A stretch of 64,000 nucleotides of DNA from Shewanella sp. UCD-KL21 (GCF_001957135.1 NZ_MPHK01000015.1:45742-109741), one strand, 5' to 3'. Shown: positions 37,475 through 45,761, numbered from the stretch's first letter. Notes: generated by a model from the letters alone, not told the origin. Numbers and translations: made by a program.

Positions 37475-38374
37475 CTAAAACTCAAAGGTGTCTTGCCAAC
37501 CGAGTAACACACTTTGTAGGCCATGTTTTTGCTCGTAACGCTCAAGCTTTTCAGGGCTGGCATCACCGAGGGCAAGTTCACGATATTTTTTGGCAAACTT
37601 AAGCGTTCGCAATAACTCTTGGTAAAAATGCTTACCTAAGTCTTGGCGAATGGCATCTGCGAGTGCATCTGGCAAGAGTGACAGTGCGCGGTCAGTGTGA
37701 ATTTGGATCACTTCAACACTAAACCACTTATCGTCGAGCTCAATTTTACGCAGGCGCTTTTTCATGTCTTCACGTACCCGAGCATCATCAAACATCATGC
37801 GATAAAGCACGGCTTCAGCCAGTACGCTTTCAAGCCCAAGACTAAATAATGGATCCAGTTCTGTTTTAGCGTAAAAGGTTTCAAGCAATACTTTAGTGGC
37901 TTCTTGGCTTCTGTGGTCAGTCAGTGCTTTTTGATAATCTTGCCAACCTAGCCACTCATCAGTATCTGGCGGGGTCGAGATTTTTTCCATGAGTATTGGA
38001 TTGATATCGCCATAGAGTGATTTTTCACTGCCATGCATATGCTTACTCACCGTGGTCAACATGCTCCAGCCTTTTTGAAAGCACTTCATTATGCCATCAG
38101 GGGTTTTCAGCAGGTTGATTGAGCCAACGGGTTCGTGACCGGTTAGCGCAATAAGCCCTAGGCTAACCACGCCAATGACATCATGGGCTGCTTGTTCAAG
38201 CAAATGCATTTTGTGCTTGTTATAAAACTTATCAGCAAGTTTAAGGCTCATTAAAATCGCTTTCGATTTTATTTGGCTGACATGCTCATCGGTTAATAGT
38301 GCTTCACGGCGGCCATGCTCAAGTACCCGACTAAAGTACGGGCCTTGATTGTTATCACGTAATGCTAACTGCAT
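37475..38374 (-). CDS. Unrecognised helical protein, last gene of the J-domain operon
   Basis: A 299-residue protein of unknown family with no signal peptide. It looks mainly helical and is charged (DDARVREDMKKRLRKIELDD). A moderately hydrophobic stretch at about residues 63-80 (AAHDVIGVVSLGLIALTG) could be a buried helix or one membrane pass. A highly conserved-looking C-terminus reads LHSVLLGW-like (QSVLLGWQDTFEF). It starts 12 bases after the preceding gene, so it is clearly cotranscribed with the J-domain gene, and the terminator follows. A client or partner of the J-protein is a guess from context. Confidence 0.6.
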   Translation of the reverse strand: MQLALRDNNQGPYFSRVLEHGRREALLTDEHVSQIKSKAILMSLKLADKFYNKHKMHLLEQAAHDVIGVVSLGLIALTGHEPVGSINLLKTPDGIMKCFQKGWSMLTTVSKHMHGSEKSLYGDINPILMEKISTPPDTDEWLGWQDYQKALTDHRSQEATKVLLETFYAKTELDPLFSLGLESVLAEAVLYRMMFDDARVREDMKKRLRKIELDDKWFSVEVIQIHTDRALSLLPDALADAIRQDLGKHFYQELLRTLKFAKKYRELALGDASPEKLERYEQKHGLQSVLLGWQDTFEF

Positions 38375-38386
38375 TAACTGGTTTCC

Positions 38387-39145
38387 TTAATCAAGAAAAG
38401 TAAACATATCATCGACTTCAGCGTACTCATCAGCCACTTGGTTTTTATCTTTTGCTTGTAACACCAGTTCATTAACGAATTTACCGATGATTTGTTCCCA
38501 ACCTGAACTTTCATTACGCAGCAGATTTTTAATCGACTTGGCCACTTCTGGCGCAATTTGTTGAATTAATGCCAATAGGCTGCGGGGATCATCCATCGCT
38601 AGGCTATGGGCTTCTTCATCTGCTTGCCAGTTGCTATAACCCACTGTTTCACCATCATCTTCGTCATCATATGAGTCAAAAATAGTGTTGTGGTCTTGCT
38701 CGGCTGATGGCGCCAAAATCAACTCAATAAACGGAATGGATAAATAAAACAGTCCTGCAGGATCTTCTGCAATACATTCTAAAATGGCGGCTTGTTTTTC
38801 TTCCGTGCCCTGAATACGAATAAGGTAAGTTAAAAACTCAAAGGTATGATGCATTAATTCATCAACATTGGTTTTAATTTGCTCTTCCCAATACAAAGGT
38901 TGCTGACAGACGATGTCGCGGATTTGCTCTGGGGTCATCAGCTCAGACATGATCGACGGGCAAGAAATATCATGATGACTGTTGATTTGAGTTAAGGTAA
39001 CGATATCCATATGTTCAATGACATCAACAAGTTGCTCATCATTCATTGTGTTGGCAATGATCTCGAAGCGCTTACTGGCTTGTTGTGGCTCAACATCAGC
39101 GAGATCTTTAATCTCAGCAGCAGTGATTTCAATAAGATTGTTCAT
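38387..39145 (-). CDS. Unrecognised acidic protein in the J-domain operon
   Basis: A 252-residue cytosolic protein, rich in Glu and Asp (net strongly acidic) and helical. MTPEQIRDIVCQQPLYWEEQ and the preceding MNDEQLVDVIEHMDIVTL suggest repeated short helical units of the kind ending in a lever of Leu and Asp. A loop near 160-175 (DSYDDEDDGETVGYSNWQ) is very acidic. No known domain was recognised. Its ATG overlaps the stop of the upstream gene by one base (TAATG), implying translational coupling and probably matched amounts of the two proteins. Confidence 0.6.
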   Translation of the reverse strand: MNNLIEITAAEIKDLADVEPQQASKRFEIIANTMNDEQLVDVIEHMDIVTLTQINSHHDISCPSIMSELMTPEQIRDIVCQQPLYWEEQIKTNVDELMHHTFEFLTYLIRIQGTEEKQAAILECIAEDPAGLFYLSIPFIELILAPSAEQDHNTIFDSYDDEDDGETVGYSNWQADEEAHSLAMDDPRSLLALIQQIAPEVAKSIKNLLRNESSGWEQIIGKFVNELVLQAKDKNQVADEYAEVDDMFTFLD

Positions 39146-39678
39146 TAACGCTCCTCTTCATCATATTGGTCGTAATAGCCTTCTTCATCTTCGCTTTGGC
39201 TGTCGTCATCATTGTTGTAAGGATCATAGCCATCGTCGCTATTGCCGCCTTCAGATGAAGCAAAAGACTTACTTGGTGCAACCACGTTATCTTGAGTATT
39301 AAGTAGATAAACCACGGCGCAGCTTTCAATTAACAGCTCTTCAGAGTATTTACGTACCGCAAGTACTAATGGCACATCGGCATTGTTGAACTGAACTGTG
39401 ACTTTAAACTCGTCCCATGTTGGCAATACCGCATTATCAATCCAGCCTGCCCATTTCATTTTGGCTTCGTCAGAAAAACGAATGCGATTAAATAAGGCAA
39501 CCGGTAAATACTCGGGTACCGCAGCTAGCATCGACGGATCGGCTAATAAAATCTCTTTCATTGAGTTGGTAAATTTAGCTAATGCATCAGGGGTATCGGG
39601 ATCGTTGTACGATTCGATATTGTCATAGGCATTATTTTTTAACTCATTGATGCGTGAGATATTAAGTGTTTGGCTCAT
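39145..39678 (-). CDS. Unrecognised protein with an acidic tail in the J-domain operon
   Basis: A 177-residue protein. Residues 1-130 look folded (FNRIRFSDEAKMKWAGWIDN, FKVTVQFNNADVPLVLAV), with a beta-rich second half. The last 40 residues are a disordered acidic tail of Asp, Glu, Ser and Tyr (YNNDDDSQSEDEEGYYDQYD). No family was recognised. It starts seven bases after the J-domain gene and overlaps the next gene by one base. The acidic tail is a feature of some chaperone partners and RNA mimics, but this is only suggestive. Confidence 0.6.
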   Translation of the reverse strand: MSQTLNISRINELKNNAYDNIESYNDPDTPDALAKFTNSMKEILLADPSMLAAVPEYLPVALFNRIRFSDEAKMKWAGWIDNAVLPTWDEFKVTVQFNNADVPLVLAVRKYSEELLIESCAVVYLLNTQDNVVAPSKSFASSEGGNSDDGYDPYNNDDDSQSEDEEGYYDQYDEEER

Positions 39679-39685
39679 GGGTTTC

Positions 39686-39970
39686 TCAAGAATAAAATTG
39701 GTCCCACAGCTCGGTCATTGCCGCTGTAGGATTGGTCACGATGACATTATTAAAATCTTTAATAAATGCAGTTCTTAATTTTTTATCAGATAAAACATCA
39801 TAGGCATTTTTAACCCTTTGTAGCTGCTCTGCAGCTTGATGTTTTTCTTCTTCAGACGCGTTAAGCAGTTTATCGGGGTGCAGCTTATTTGATAAACGTT
39901 TATAGGCTTTTTTTATTTCGTCTTCTTTGGCACTGGCTTTAACACCGAGGACGGTGAAGTGGTTAATCAT
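39686..39970 (-). CDS. Minimal J-domain (DnaJ-like) co-chaperone
   Basis: A 94-residue protein that is almost entirely a J domain: MINHFTVLGVKASAKEDEIK, YKRLSNKLHPDKLLN with the HPD tripeptide that stimulates DnaK, and KNAYDVLSDKKLRTAFIKDF. No Gly/Phe region, zinc finger or client domain follows, so it may deliver DnaK to particular partners encoded beside it. It is the first gene of a four-gene, tightly spaced operon ending at 37475. The 30 residues after the J domain (VIVTNPTAAMTELWDQFYS) may be a docking tail. Confidence 0.9.
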   Translation of the reverse strand: MINHFTVLGVKASAKEDEIKKAYKRLSNKLHPDKLLNASEEEKHQAAEQLQRVKNAYDVLSDKKLRTAFIKDFNNVIVTNPTAAMTELWDQFYS

Positions 39971-40357
39971 ATTTTTACCTGTGGCGAATAAACTTGGATG
40001 GGCGAGTGCTAATCCATTAAATTATGATTATTTGGTTGCAAATAATAACAGAAATACTGTGTTTCCCATAAAACTATCAGTAAGTTTAGCTTAATACAAA
40101 ATACACAGGTTAGATTTACCGCAATTTATTGCCAATATTGGGAAGATAAATCGAAAAGCTAAGCTTAGATGCAGCAGTGAATAGCGCAGGGAAATACGAT
40201 TATTTAGGCTCAAACTAAGTGCAAAATAAGCCCAAGTAAAAGCTTCATGTGATTGAATATGATCTCTAAAAAAGCCAGTTGCTTGGCATCAAAGCGCCGT
40301 AATAGCGCTTATTTGCTAAGCGCCAACAATCATCCATAAGGCTTTAATTTAGCATTG
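39971..40357. other. Gene-free stretch upstream of the J-domain operon
   Basis: About 387 bases between the J-domain gene and the isochorismatase-like gene, both on the minus strand. It must hold the operon promoter. No heat-shock-type promoter or CIRCE-like inverted repeat was recognised by eye. Confidence 0.45.
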
Positions 40358-40900
40358 CTATTTGATCAATTTAAGTAATGATTTAAAGCGCTCGCCTGTC
40401 GCTTGATGTTGCAATTCAAATAAACAAGATTCAGTGTTAGTCAGCTTAGCACCTAAGGCTTGCATCATTTCAATGCCTAAGGCTTTATTGGCCTCAATGC
40501 GCGATGACACCGCATCGGCAACTAAATGCACATGGTAGCGATTCGCCAATAAATCCTGACAGGTTTGATAAACACACACATGGGTTTCAATGCCGGCGAG
40601 AATAATCTGATTGCGGTTTAAGCGCGTTAACTGCTGCTGAAACTCCTGACACTGCCATGCGCTAAAGTGAGATTTAGCAATCACTTGGGTTGTTTTAGAT
40701 AAATGCTCGCTCAATTGCGCTGAGGTTGGGCCTAATTTATCGGGCAGTTGTTCTAGCCATAAAATTGGGATATCAAATAATTGCGCCCCTTGGATCAAGA
40801 TAGCGAGCTGATGATGCAGCGCCGATGATTGCTGCATTACTTGTGCAAGCTTACCTTGCACATCCACAATCACTAATACAGATTGATCCGCAGTTAACAT
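40358..40900 (-). CDS. Isochorismatase-like cysteine hydrolase
   Basis: A 180-residue hydrolase. The triad is visible: Asp in VIVDVQGKLAQVM, Lys in IAKSHFSAWQ and the nucleophile Cys in LAGIETHVCVYQT, preceded by the cis-peptide-like GIE. The family includes isochorismatase, nicotinamidase and YcaC-like hydrolases; ETHVCVYQTCQDLL is typical of the YcaC-like group of unknown substrate. A GGAG lies upstream of the ATG. Its neighbours give no pathway hint. Confidence 0.85.
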   Translation of the reverse strand: MLTADQSVLVIVDVQGKLAQVMQQSSALHHQLAILIQGAQLFDIPILWLEQLPDKLGPTSAQLSEHLSKTTQVIAKSHFSAWQCQEFQQQLTRLNRNQIILAGIETHVCVYQTCQDLLANRYHVHLVADAVSSRIEANKALGIEMMQALGAKLTNTESCLFELQHQATGERFKSLLKLIK

Positions 40901-41053
40901 AAAAACTCCTTTGTTTATGGCTCAATAACTGAGTTAGAGTAAACCCTGTTAGGGCGGGCTGACTATAGTCTAAAGGTCGAAGCTTTATCTGCGAGCAAGG
41001 ATTGATTCTATTTTATTGCTTAGTACTTATTGCAGAAATTCAAGGAAGATATA

Positions 41054-42091
41054 ATGAAAAAACGTATTGTTATTTGTGCCGATGGCACTTGGAACCGCCC
41101 AGAGAAAGACCTTAAAAAAGACTTTCCCACCAATGTGCTACGCATTGCCAGAGGCATTAAACCCATTGCCGATGATGGCGTGGCGCAACAGGTGTTTTAC
41201 GATTGGGGTGTTGGCTCTTATTATGACTCAGTATCTGGCGGCATCACGGGCAGTGGTGTTCAAAAGAACATTATGGATTGTTATCGCTATATCGTGCAAA
41301 ACTACCATGAAGGCGATGAAATATATCTGTTTGGTTTTAGCCGCGGCGCTTATACCGTGCGCAGTTTATGCGGCTTAATTAATAACTGCGGCATTCTAAA
41401 GCGCCCCGATGCTAATCAAATTCAAGCGGCGTTTGAGCACTATAAATCTAAATCAAGACCCTATAAGCCCGACGGCGCAAAATCCATCGCTTTTCGTGAG
41501 CAATACAGTTATCCATCACGGCAGGTCAAATTTGTTGGAGTGTGGGATACGGTTGGCGCCATGGGAATTCCTTTCTCATTTTTAGGCCTATTTGAAGATA
41601 AAGATGAGTTTTACGACACTAAGCTTGGGCGTAATGTTAGCGTGGCGCGCCATGCTTTGGCCATTGATGAAGTACGTGATGACTTTAGGCCGACCATTTG
41701 GCAGCCTCGCACTAACATGAATATTCAACAAGTGTGGTTTGCTGGGGTGCACAGTAATATCGGTGGCAGCTATAAGCCCGATGCTGATCAAAGCTGTTTA
41801 TCGGATATTGCCCTTAAATGGATGATGCAACAAGCCAGTGAGTTTGACTTAGCATTCGAGACCCATTTGCATGACAGTTTGCGCCCTAATCCTATGGCGA
41901 CCAAGCATAAGTCTAAAAAGCATGTGTATCGTATTCGTGGTGAATACTTAAGACCACTGACAGATTGTGAAGCGCCGGTGTGGATCCATCAATCGGTTAA
42001 ACAGCGCTGGGATGCAGATGATAATTATCGGCCTAAAAACTTACAAACTTATATTGATAGCCATGGCTGGCCAGCGGCGCTAATCGAGTAA
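41054..42091 (+). CDS. DUF2235 alpha/beta hydrolase
   Basis: A 345-residue protein of the DUF2235 family, the fold of Tle1-type phospholipases. RIVICADGTWNRPEKD holds the Asp-containing opening motif, GVGSYYDSVSGGITGSGV follows, and the nucleophile elbow is LFGFSRGAYTVRSL (G-F-S-R-G). An Asp is in VGVWDTVGAMGIP and a late histidine in VWFAGVHSNIGGSY. The ATG at 41054 is preceded by AAGGAAGAT and is preferred to an upstream TTG. It lacks any VgrG, PAAR, immunity or type VI secretion neighbour, so it is probably not an antibacterial effector here; a cytosolic esterase is equally possible. btuF follows 78 bases later. Confidence 0.8.
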   Translation: MKKRIVICADGTWNRPEKDLKKDFPTNVLRIARGIKPIADDGVAQQVFYDWGVGSYYDSVSGGITGSGVQKNIMDCYRYIVQNYHEGDEIYLFGFSRGAYTVRSLCGLINNCGILKRPDANQIQAAFEHYKSKSRPYKPDGAKSIAFREQYSYPSRQVKFVGVWDTVGAMGIPFSFLGLFEDKDEFYDTKLGRNVSVARHALAIDEVRDDFRPTIWQPRTNMNIQQVWFAGVHSNIGGSYKPDADQSCLSDIALKWMMQQASEFDLAFETHLHDSLRPNPMATKHKSKKHVYRIRGEYLRPLTDCEAPVWIHQSVKQRWDADDNYRPKNLQTYIDSHGWPAALIE

Positions 42092-42169
42092 GACTGCTAT
42101 CATACTGCCCGACAAATAAGACTGCTCGCTAATAACTAATAACCTTAAAAAACAATTAAAAGGAAAGAC

Positions 42170-43024
42170 ATGTTGTCACCAAAATCTCTCGTGTTCGCTA
42201 TCACAGTTGTAGTCAGCCTTTTTTCAACTTCGGTGCTGGCTGCCAAGGCGACTGTAGAACCCGCTAAACGTATTATTGCATTATCGCCTCACGCGGTTGA
42301 AATGCTTTATGCCATCGGTGCGGGTGAGTCCATTGTAGCCACCACTGATCATGCTGATTTTCCGCAAGCGGCTAAATCCATTCCTAGCATTGGCGGTTAC
42401 TACGGTATTCAAATTGAGCGCGTGTTAGAGCTAAACCCTGACTTAGTCGTGGTGTGGAATAGCGGCAATAAAATGGACGATATCACTCAACTAACTCAGC
42501 TCGGTTTTAAGGTGTTTAATAGTGACCCTAAAAGCCTTGATGATGTCGCCAATGAATTAGAGCAACTTGGTGAGCTTACTGGCAATCAAGATAAAGCCGC
42601 TAAAGTGGCAGCAAAATATCGTCAACAGCTAGCGGATATTCGCGCTGAAAATCAATTAAAGTCGCCAGTAAAGGTGTTTTATCAATTATGGTCAACGCCG
42701 TTAATGACAGTGTCTAAAGGCAGTTGGATAGAACATATTATCGAAGCTTGTCATGGTGATAACGTCTTTATCGATGCCGCCAGTGAGTACCCGCAAGTCA
42801 GCGTTGAAAATGTATTACTCACCATGCCAGAGGTGATTTTACAAAGTCAGGATGAAGGAAATGTGATTGGCGTTGACTGGTCACAGTGGCCAGAATTACC
42901 CGCGGTTAAGGAACAGCATATCTATCAGCTCAATGCAGATTTACTGCACCGCGCCTCCCCTCGGGCTATTTTAGGTGTTGAAGCCTTGTGTGGTGCATTG
43001 GATAAAGTGCGGCGCCTTAGATAA
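42170..43024 (+). CDS. btuF: Periplasmic vitamin B12-binding protein
   Basis: A 284-residue periplasmic protein that captures cobalamin and hands it to BtuCD. The signal peptide is SLVFAITVVVSLFSTSVLAA. The mature part follows the class III binding-protein plan: RIIALSPHAVEMLYAIGAGE, the ATTDHADFP block, IGGYYGIQIERVLELNPDLV and, after a long helix, VFYQLWSTPLMTVSKGSWI and HRASPRAILGVEALC. The operon with btuCD is 20 kb away and no riboswitch lies in the 78-bp gap before this gene, so its regulation may differ. Its last eight codons and stop lie in a 19-bp tandem repeat. AAAGGAAAGAC precedes the ATG. Confidence 0.9.
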   Translation: MLSPKSLVFAITVVVSLFSTSVLAAKATVEPAKRIIALSPHAVEMLYAIGAGESIVATTDHADFPQAAKSIPSIGGYYGIQIERVLELNPDLVVVWNSGNKMDDITQLTQLGFKVFNSDPKSLDDVANELEQLGELTGNQDKAAKVAAKYRQQLADIRAENQLKSPVKVFYQLWSTPLMTVSKGSWIEHIIEACHGDNVFIDAASEYPQVSVENVLLTMPEVILQSQDEGNVIGVDWSQWPELPAVKEQHIYQLNADLLHRASPRAILGVEALCGALDKVRRLR

Positions 43025-43070
43025 AGTGCGGCGTCTTAGATAAAGTGTGGCGCTTTAGATAAAGTGCGCT
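43003..43070 (+). repeat. 19-bp tandem repeat spanning the btuF stop codon
   Basis: Units TAAAGTGCGGCGCCTTAGA (43003), TAAAGTGCGGCGTCTTAGA (43022), TAAAGTGTGGCGCTTTAGA (43041) and an 11-base partial unit. The TAA of the second unit is the btuF stop. Because 19 is not divisible by three, changes in copy number would alter the reading past residue 284 only if the stop were lost. Confidence 0.9.
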
Positions 43071-43112
43071 AAGCCTAAAGCTGCTTGAATTAACTCATCA
43101 ATCTAGATTGCC

Positions 43113-43138
43113 AAAAAGTGTCCGCGCGGACACTTTTT
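43113..43138. promoter_or_regulatory. 26-bp perfect palindrome, probable regulator site (also terminator-like)
   Basis: AAAAAGTGTCCGC meets its exact reverse complement. The core TGTCCG-CG-CG-CGGACA recurs at 43183-43194. T residues follow on the plus strand, so it may also act as the btuF terminator. It lies 122 bases before the sigma-54-type promoter. Confidence 0.6.
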
Positions 43139-43145
43139 TCATTTT

Positions 43146-43194
43146 CGGACACTTCTACAATTCAAGCGGACACATTAGATGCTGTCCGCGGACA
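43146..43194. promoter_or_regulatory. CGGACAC half-sites and a TGTCCG/CGGACA palindrome
   Basis: CGGACAC occurs at 43146-43152 and 43167-43173, and the perfect palindrome TGTCCGCGGACA at 43183-43194. With the 26-bp palindrome upstream they form an array of four. Position 66-150 bp before a -24/-12 promoter is typical for enhancer-binding regulators such as the NtrC-type protein encoded downstream. Binding by that protein is inferred. Confidence 0.6.
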
Positions 43195-43259
43195 CTTTTA
43201 GCTGTCGTTTTTATGATAACAATTCTTTAAGTTGCTAATTAATAACATTATTTAATTTT

Positions 43260-43275
43260 TGGCACAGCCTGTGCT
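43260..43275 (+). promoter_or_regulatory. Sigma-54 (-24/-12) promoter
   Basis: TGGCAC-AGCCT-GTGCT matches TGGCAC-N5-TTGCW at 10 of 11 defined positions with correct GG/GC spacing. Transcription should start near 43286, consistent with translation from 43332. It fits with the sigma-54-dependent regulator encoded at 48402. Confidence 0.75.
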
Positions 43276-43331
43276 ATATCCAATGCAATATGATTGATAA
43301 ATGCTGCGGCATTAAGTGCATTCTAGGATTA

Positions 43332-44594
43332 ATGATGATTAAAGATACCAGCGGACAAGATAAGGTTATTCAGCCCAAGCTTACCAATAAGCTAAAAATG
43401 CCATTAATGGTGGGCACTGTTGGCTTATTAATGAGTGCGCTGGTGTGGGCTAGCATGGGCCATGACAGCAATATGCGCTCAATTGATGCCACTGACTTAA
43501 GACTGGCCACACTGACCCGTGGCACGTTAGTGCGAGATATTGCCACCACAGGCAAAATTGTGGCGGCCAATGCGCCAGTGTTATATAGCACTGAACAAGG
43601 CGTGGTGACTATGCTCAGTCAACCTGGTGATTTGGTGGAGCAGGCTCAAGTTGTTGCCCGTATCGAAAGCCCCACATTGCAAAATAGCTATGAACAGCAG
43701 CAGTCACTTTATACCGCAATGGAAAGTAATTTAGAGCGCGCCAAGTTGGATGCCCGCCGAGAACAACTCAGAGTCAGCCAAGTGTTAGACATGGCCAAAG
43801 TAGACTTAGAGGCGGCAGAACGTGAAAGCCGCCGCGGCGATCAACTGATTGAAAACCGTTTGATTAGCCGAATCGATTTTGAAAAGGGTAAGGATGATCT
43901 ACACAAAGCCAAATTACTGCACCAGCATGCCATTGCTGAAGTTGACTTAATGGCCGATACCTTAGCATTTGAGCTTAAAAATCATGCCGAAGAAGTGTCT
44001 AGGCAGGCGCTCGTGGTCAAGGAGTTAGCCCGTCAACTTGGGGCGCTAAATATTAAAGCCCCAGTGAAAGGCATTATTGGTAACTGGCTGGTGGAGCAAA
44101 AAGCCCGTATTGGTGCCAGCAAACCTATTTTAACCGTGGTGGACTTAAGTGCCTTTGAAGCTGAGCTCGCCGTACCTGAATCTTATGCCGATGATTTAGG
44201 CATTGGCATGGATGTAGAGCTGAGCTTTGGCAATATCAATGTCATGGGAAAACTGTCCTCAATTTCACCAGAAGTGCGTAATCGTGAAGTCACTGCCAGA
44301 GTACGCTTTGATACTGATGAGCCATTGTCATTACGTCAAAATCAGCGCTTATCGGCCCGAGTATTACTTGAAAACCGTCCCAATGTATTAATGGTTAAGC
44401 GTGGAGATTTTTTAAATCGCGGTGGTTCAACAGCTTATTTATTGACTGATGATATAGCCCAAAAGACGGCCGTGACTTTAGGTGTGAGAAGTATGAGTCA
44501 GGTGGAAGTGATTGAAGGCGGTAAAGAAGGTGATGTGTGGGTGATTTCAGGCACCGAAGCTTTTAGTAACGATGACACTATTCAGCTTAGATAA
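43332..44594 (+). CDS. HlyD/MacA-type periplasmic adaptor
   Basis: A 420-residue membrane-fusion protein. One N-terminal membrane helix (LMVGTVGLLMSALVWASMG), then lipoyl halves (VLYSTEQGVVTMLSQPGDLV and LNIKAPVKGIIGNWLVEQKA) flanking a long coiled-coil hairpin, and a beta-barrel/membrane-proximal end with VLMVKRGDFLNRGG. It links an inner membrane ABC transporter to an outer membrane channel. The start is put at ATG 43332 or 43335 because TAGGA lies before it and the longer frame's ATG at 43290 would nearly coincide with the predicted transcript start. It heads the sigma-54 operon. Confidence 0.88.
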   Translation: MMIKDTSGQDKVIQPKLTNKLKMPLMVGTVGLLMSALVWASMGHDSNMRSIDATDLRLATLTRGTLVRDIATTGKIVAANAPVLYSTEQGVVTMLSQPGDLVEQAQVVARIESPTLQNSYEQQQSLYTAMESNLERAKLDARREQLRVSQVLDMAKVDLEAAERESRRGDQLIENRLISRIDFEKGKDDLHKAKLLHQHAIAEVDLMADTLAFELKNHAEEVSRQALVVKELARQLGALNIKAPVKGIIGNWLVEQKARIGASKPILTVVDLSAFEAELAVPESYADDLGIGMDVELSFGNINVMGKLSSISPEVRNREVTARVRFDTDEPLSLRQNQRLSARVLLENRPNVLMVKRGDFLNRGGSTAYLLTDDIAQKTAVTLGVRSMSQVEVIEGGKEGDVWVISGTEAFSNDDTIQLR

Positions 44595-44674
44595 GCTCAA
44601 ATTAGATAATCAGAATTTATAAAAACTTAAATTTTATCCAACAAATTTAATCCAAGCTCGGTAAGGATAGGACC

Positions 44675-44908
44675 ATGAAACAATTACAAACTAAACCCTT
44701 TATTAGTGTGCTGGCGTTGATGTTGTTAAGTTTAGCGATCAGCTACCGTATTGATGCCAGCCTAGATTGGTTGTCATTCACTTTTCAGCTCATTGATTTA
44801 ACCGCTCAAGTGTCAGATAGCGCGACTGAAGCCGTTCAGAATGATTTAGTTAACGCCATCATCAAGCTCGATATCTCCTCAGTATTACAGATAGTGGTGA
44901 TTTTTTAA
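44675..44908 (+). CDS. Small membrane protein of unknown function in the sigma-54 operon
   Basis: A 77-residue protein with one N-terminal hydrophobic helix (FISVLALMLLSLAISYRI) and an acidic, helical periplasmic part (DLTAQVSDSATEAVQNDLVN), ending in a hydrophobic ISSVLQIVVIF. No family was recognised. GGTAAGGATA precedes the ATG at fair spacing. It lies between the adaptor and the ATPase genes, so a role as an accessory of the transporter is possible. Confidence 0.55.
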   Translation: MKQLQTKPFISVLALMLLSLAISYRIDASLDWLSFTFQLIDLTAQVSDSATEAVQNDLVNAIIKLDISSVLQIVVIF

Positions 44909-44922
44909 CGTCTATTCAATCA

Positions 44923-44945
44923 TTCCATATCGATCATATATGGAA
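44923..44945 (+). other. Intra-operon hairpin
   Basis: TTCCATAT and ATATGGAA form an 8-bp perfect stem with a seven-base loop, between the 77-residue frame and the ATPase gene. It may tune relative expression; no T tract follows. Confidence 0.4.
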
Positions 44946-45011
44946 GGTTAAACAAATTAATTGAACTTGAAGTGGTATGGAATATCGCCGAGTTAAACAA
45001 GGAAATACAAA

Positions 45012-45740
45012 ATGTTATCAATGAAAAATATTAGCAAAGTATTTAAAACGGATTTAGTTGAAACCCATGCATTACGTGAGTTTAACCTTGAAGTGGCAGA
45101 AGGTGAGTTTGTTGCCGTCACGGGGCCATCAGGCTCTGGTAAAACCACCTTTTTGAATATTGCGGGCTTACTTGAAGGTTTTACTGACGGCGAATATCAC
45201 CTTGATGGCGTCAATGTATCAAACCTTAATGACAATAAAAGTGCTCAGGTGCGCAATGAAAAAATTGGTTTTATCTTCCAAGGCTTTAACCTTATTCCAG
45301 ATTTGAATTTAGCTGAAAATGTTGAAGTGCCGCTGCGTTACCGAGGCTTTAATAAAGCCGAACGTAAACGCCGTGTGGAATCAGCATTAGAACAAGTCGG
45401 TCTTGCTGCCAGAATGAAGCATTTACCGACGCAACTATCCGGTGGGCAACAGCAACGAGTTGCTATTGCTCGAGCACTGGCGGGTGAGCCACGCTTTTTA
45501 CTTGCCGATGAGCCAACGGGTAATTTAGACAGCTTAATGGCGAGCCAAGTGATGGAATTATTAGAAAATATTAATCAGTCAGGCACCACTATTATCATGG
45601 TAACCCATGATGCAGAACTTGCTCGCCGAGCTCAGCGTAATATCCAAATTGTCGATGGTCAGGTTTGTGACTTTTCCATGTATCAACAAGCTGACCACAG
45701 TGTGGTAGCCGATTTACAAAAAGTCGCTAATGACGCCTAA
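45012..45740 (+). CDS. MacB/LolD-type ABC transporter ATP-binding protein
   Basis: A 242-residue ATPase. Walker A is GPSGSGKTT, the Q-loop is in GFIFQGFNLIPDLN, the signature is LSGGQQQRVAIARA, Walker B is FLLADEPTGNLDS and the switch His is in MVTHDAELA. The EPTGNLDS wording and length are diagnostic of the MacB/LolD/FtsE class, mechanotransmission-type exporters. It is cotranscribed with two separate FtsX-like permeases and a HlyD-type adaptor, so the complex is a split MacB-like exporter. An outer membrane channel gene is absent here. Confidence 0.92.
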   Translation: MLSMKNISKVFKTDLVETHALREFNLEVAEGEFVAVTGPSGSGKTTFLNIAGLLEGFTDGEYHLDGVNVSNLNDNKSAQVRNEKIGFIFQGFNLIPDLNLAENVEVPLRYRGFNKAERKRRVESALEQVGLAARMKHLPTQLSGGQQQRVAIARALAGEPRFLLADEPTGNLDSLMASQVMELLENINQSGTTIIMVTHDAELARRAQRNIQIVDGQVCDFSMYQQADHSVVADLQKVANDA

Positions 45741-45761
45741 CCACTAAGCAGGAGTATCACT

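Noticed and set aside
41054..42091. Type VI secretion antibacterial effector with immunity gene
   Set aside because: No VgrG, PAAR, adaptor or immunity-like gene flanks the DUF2235 gene.
43113..43138. Palindrome treated only as the btuF terminator
   Set aside because: A T run follows, so it may terminate, but the same TGTCCG/CGGACA core recurs three more times without T runs, which better fits a regulator site.
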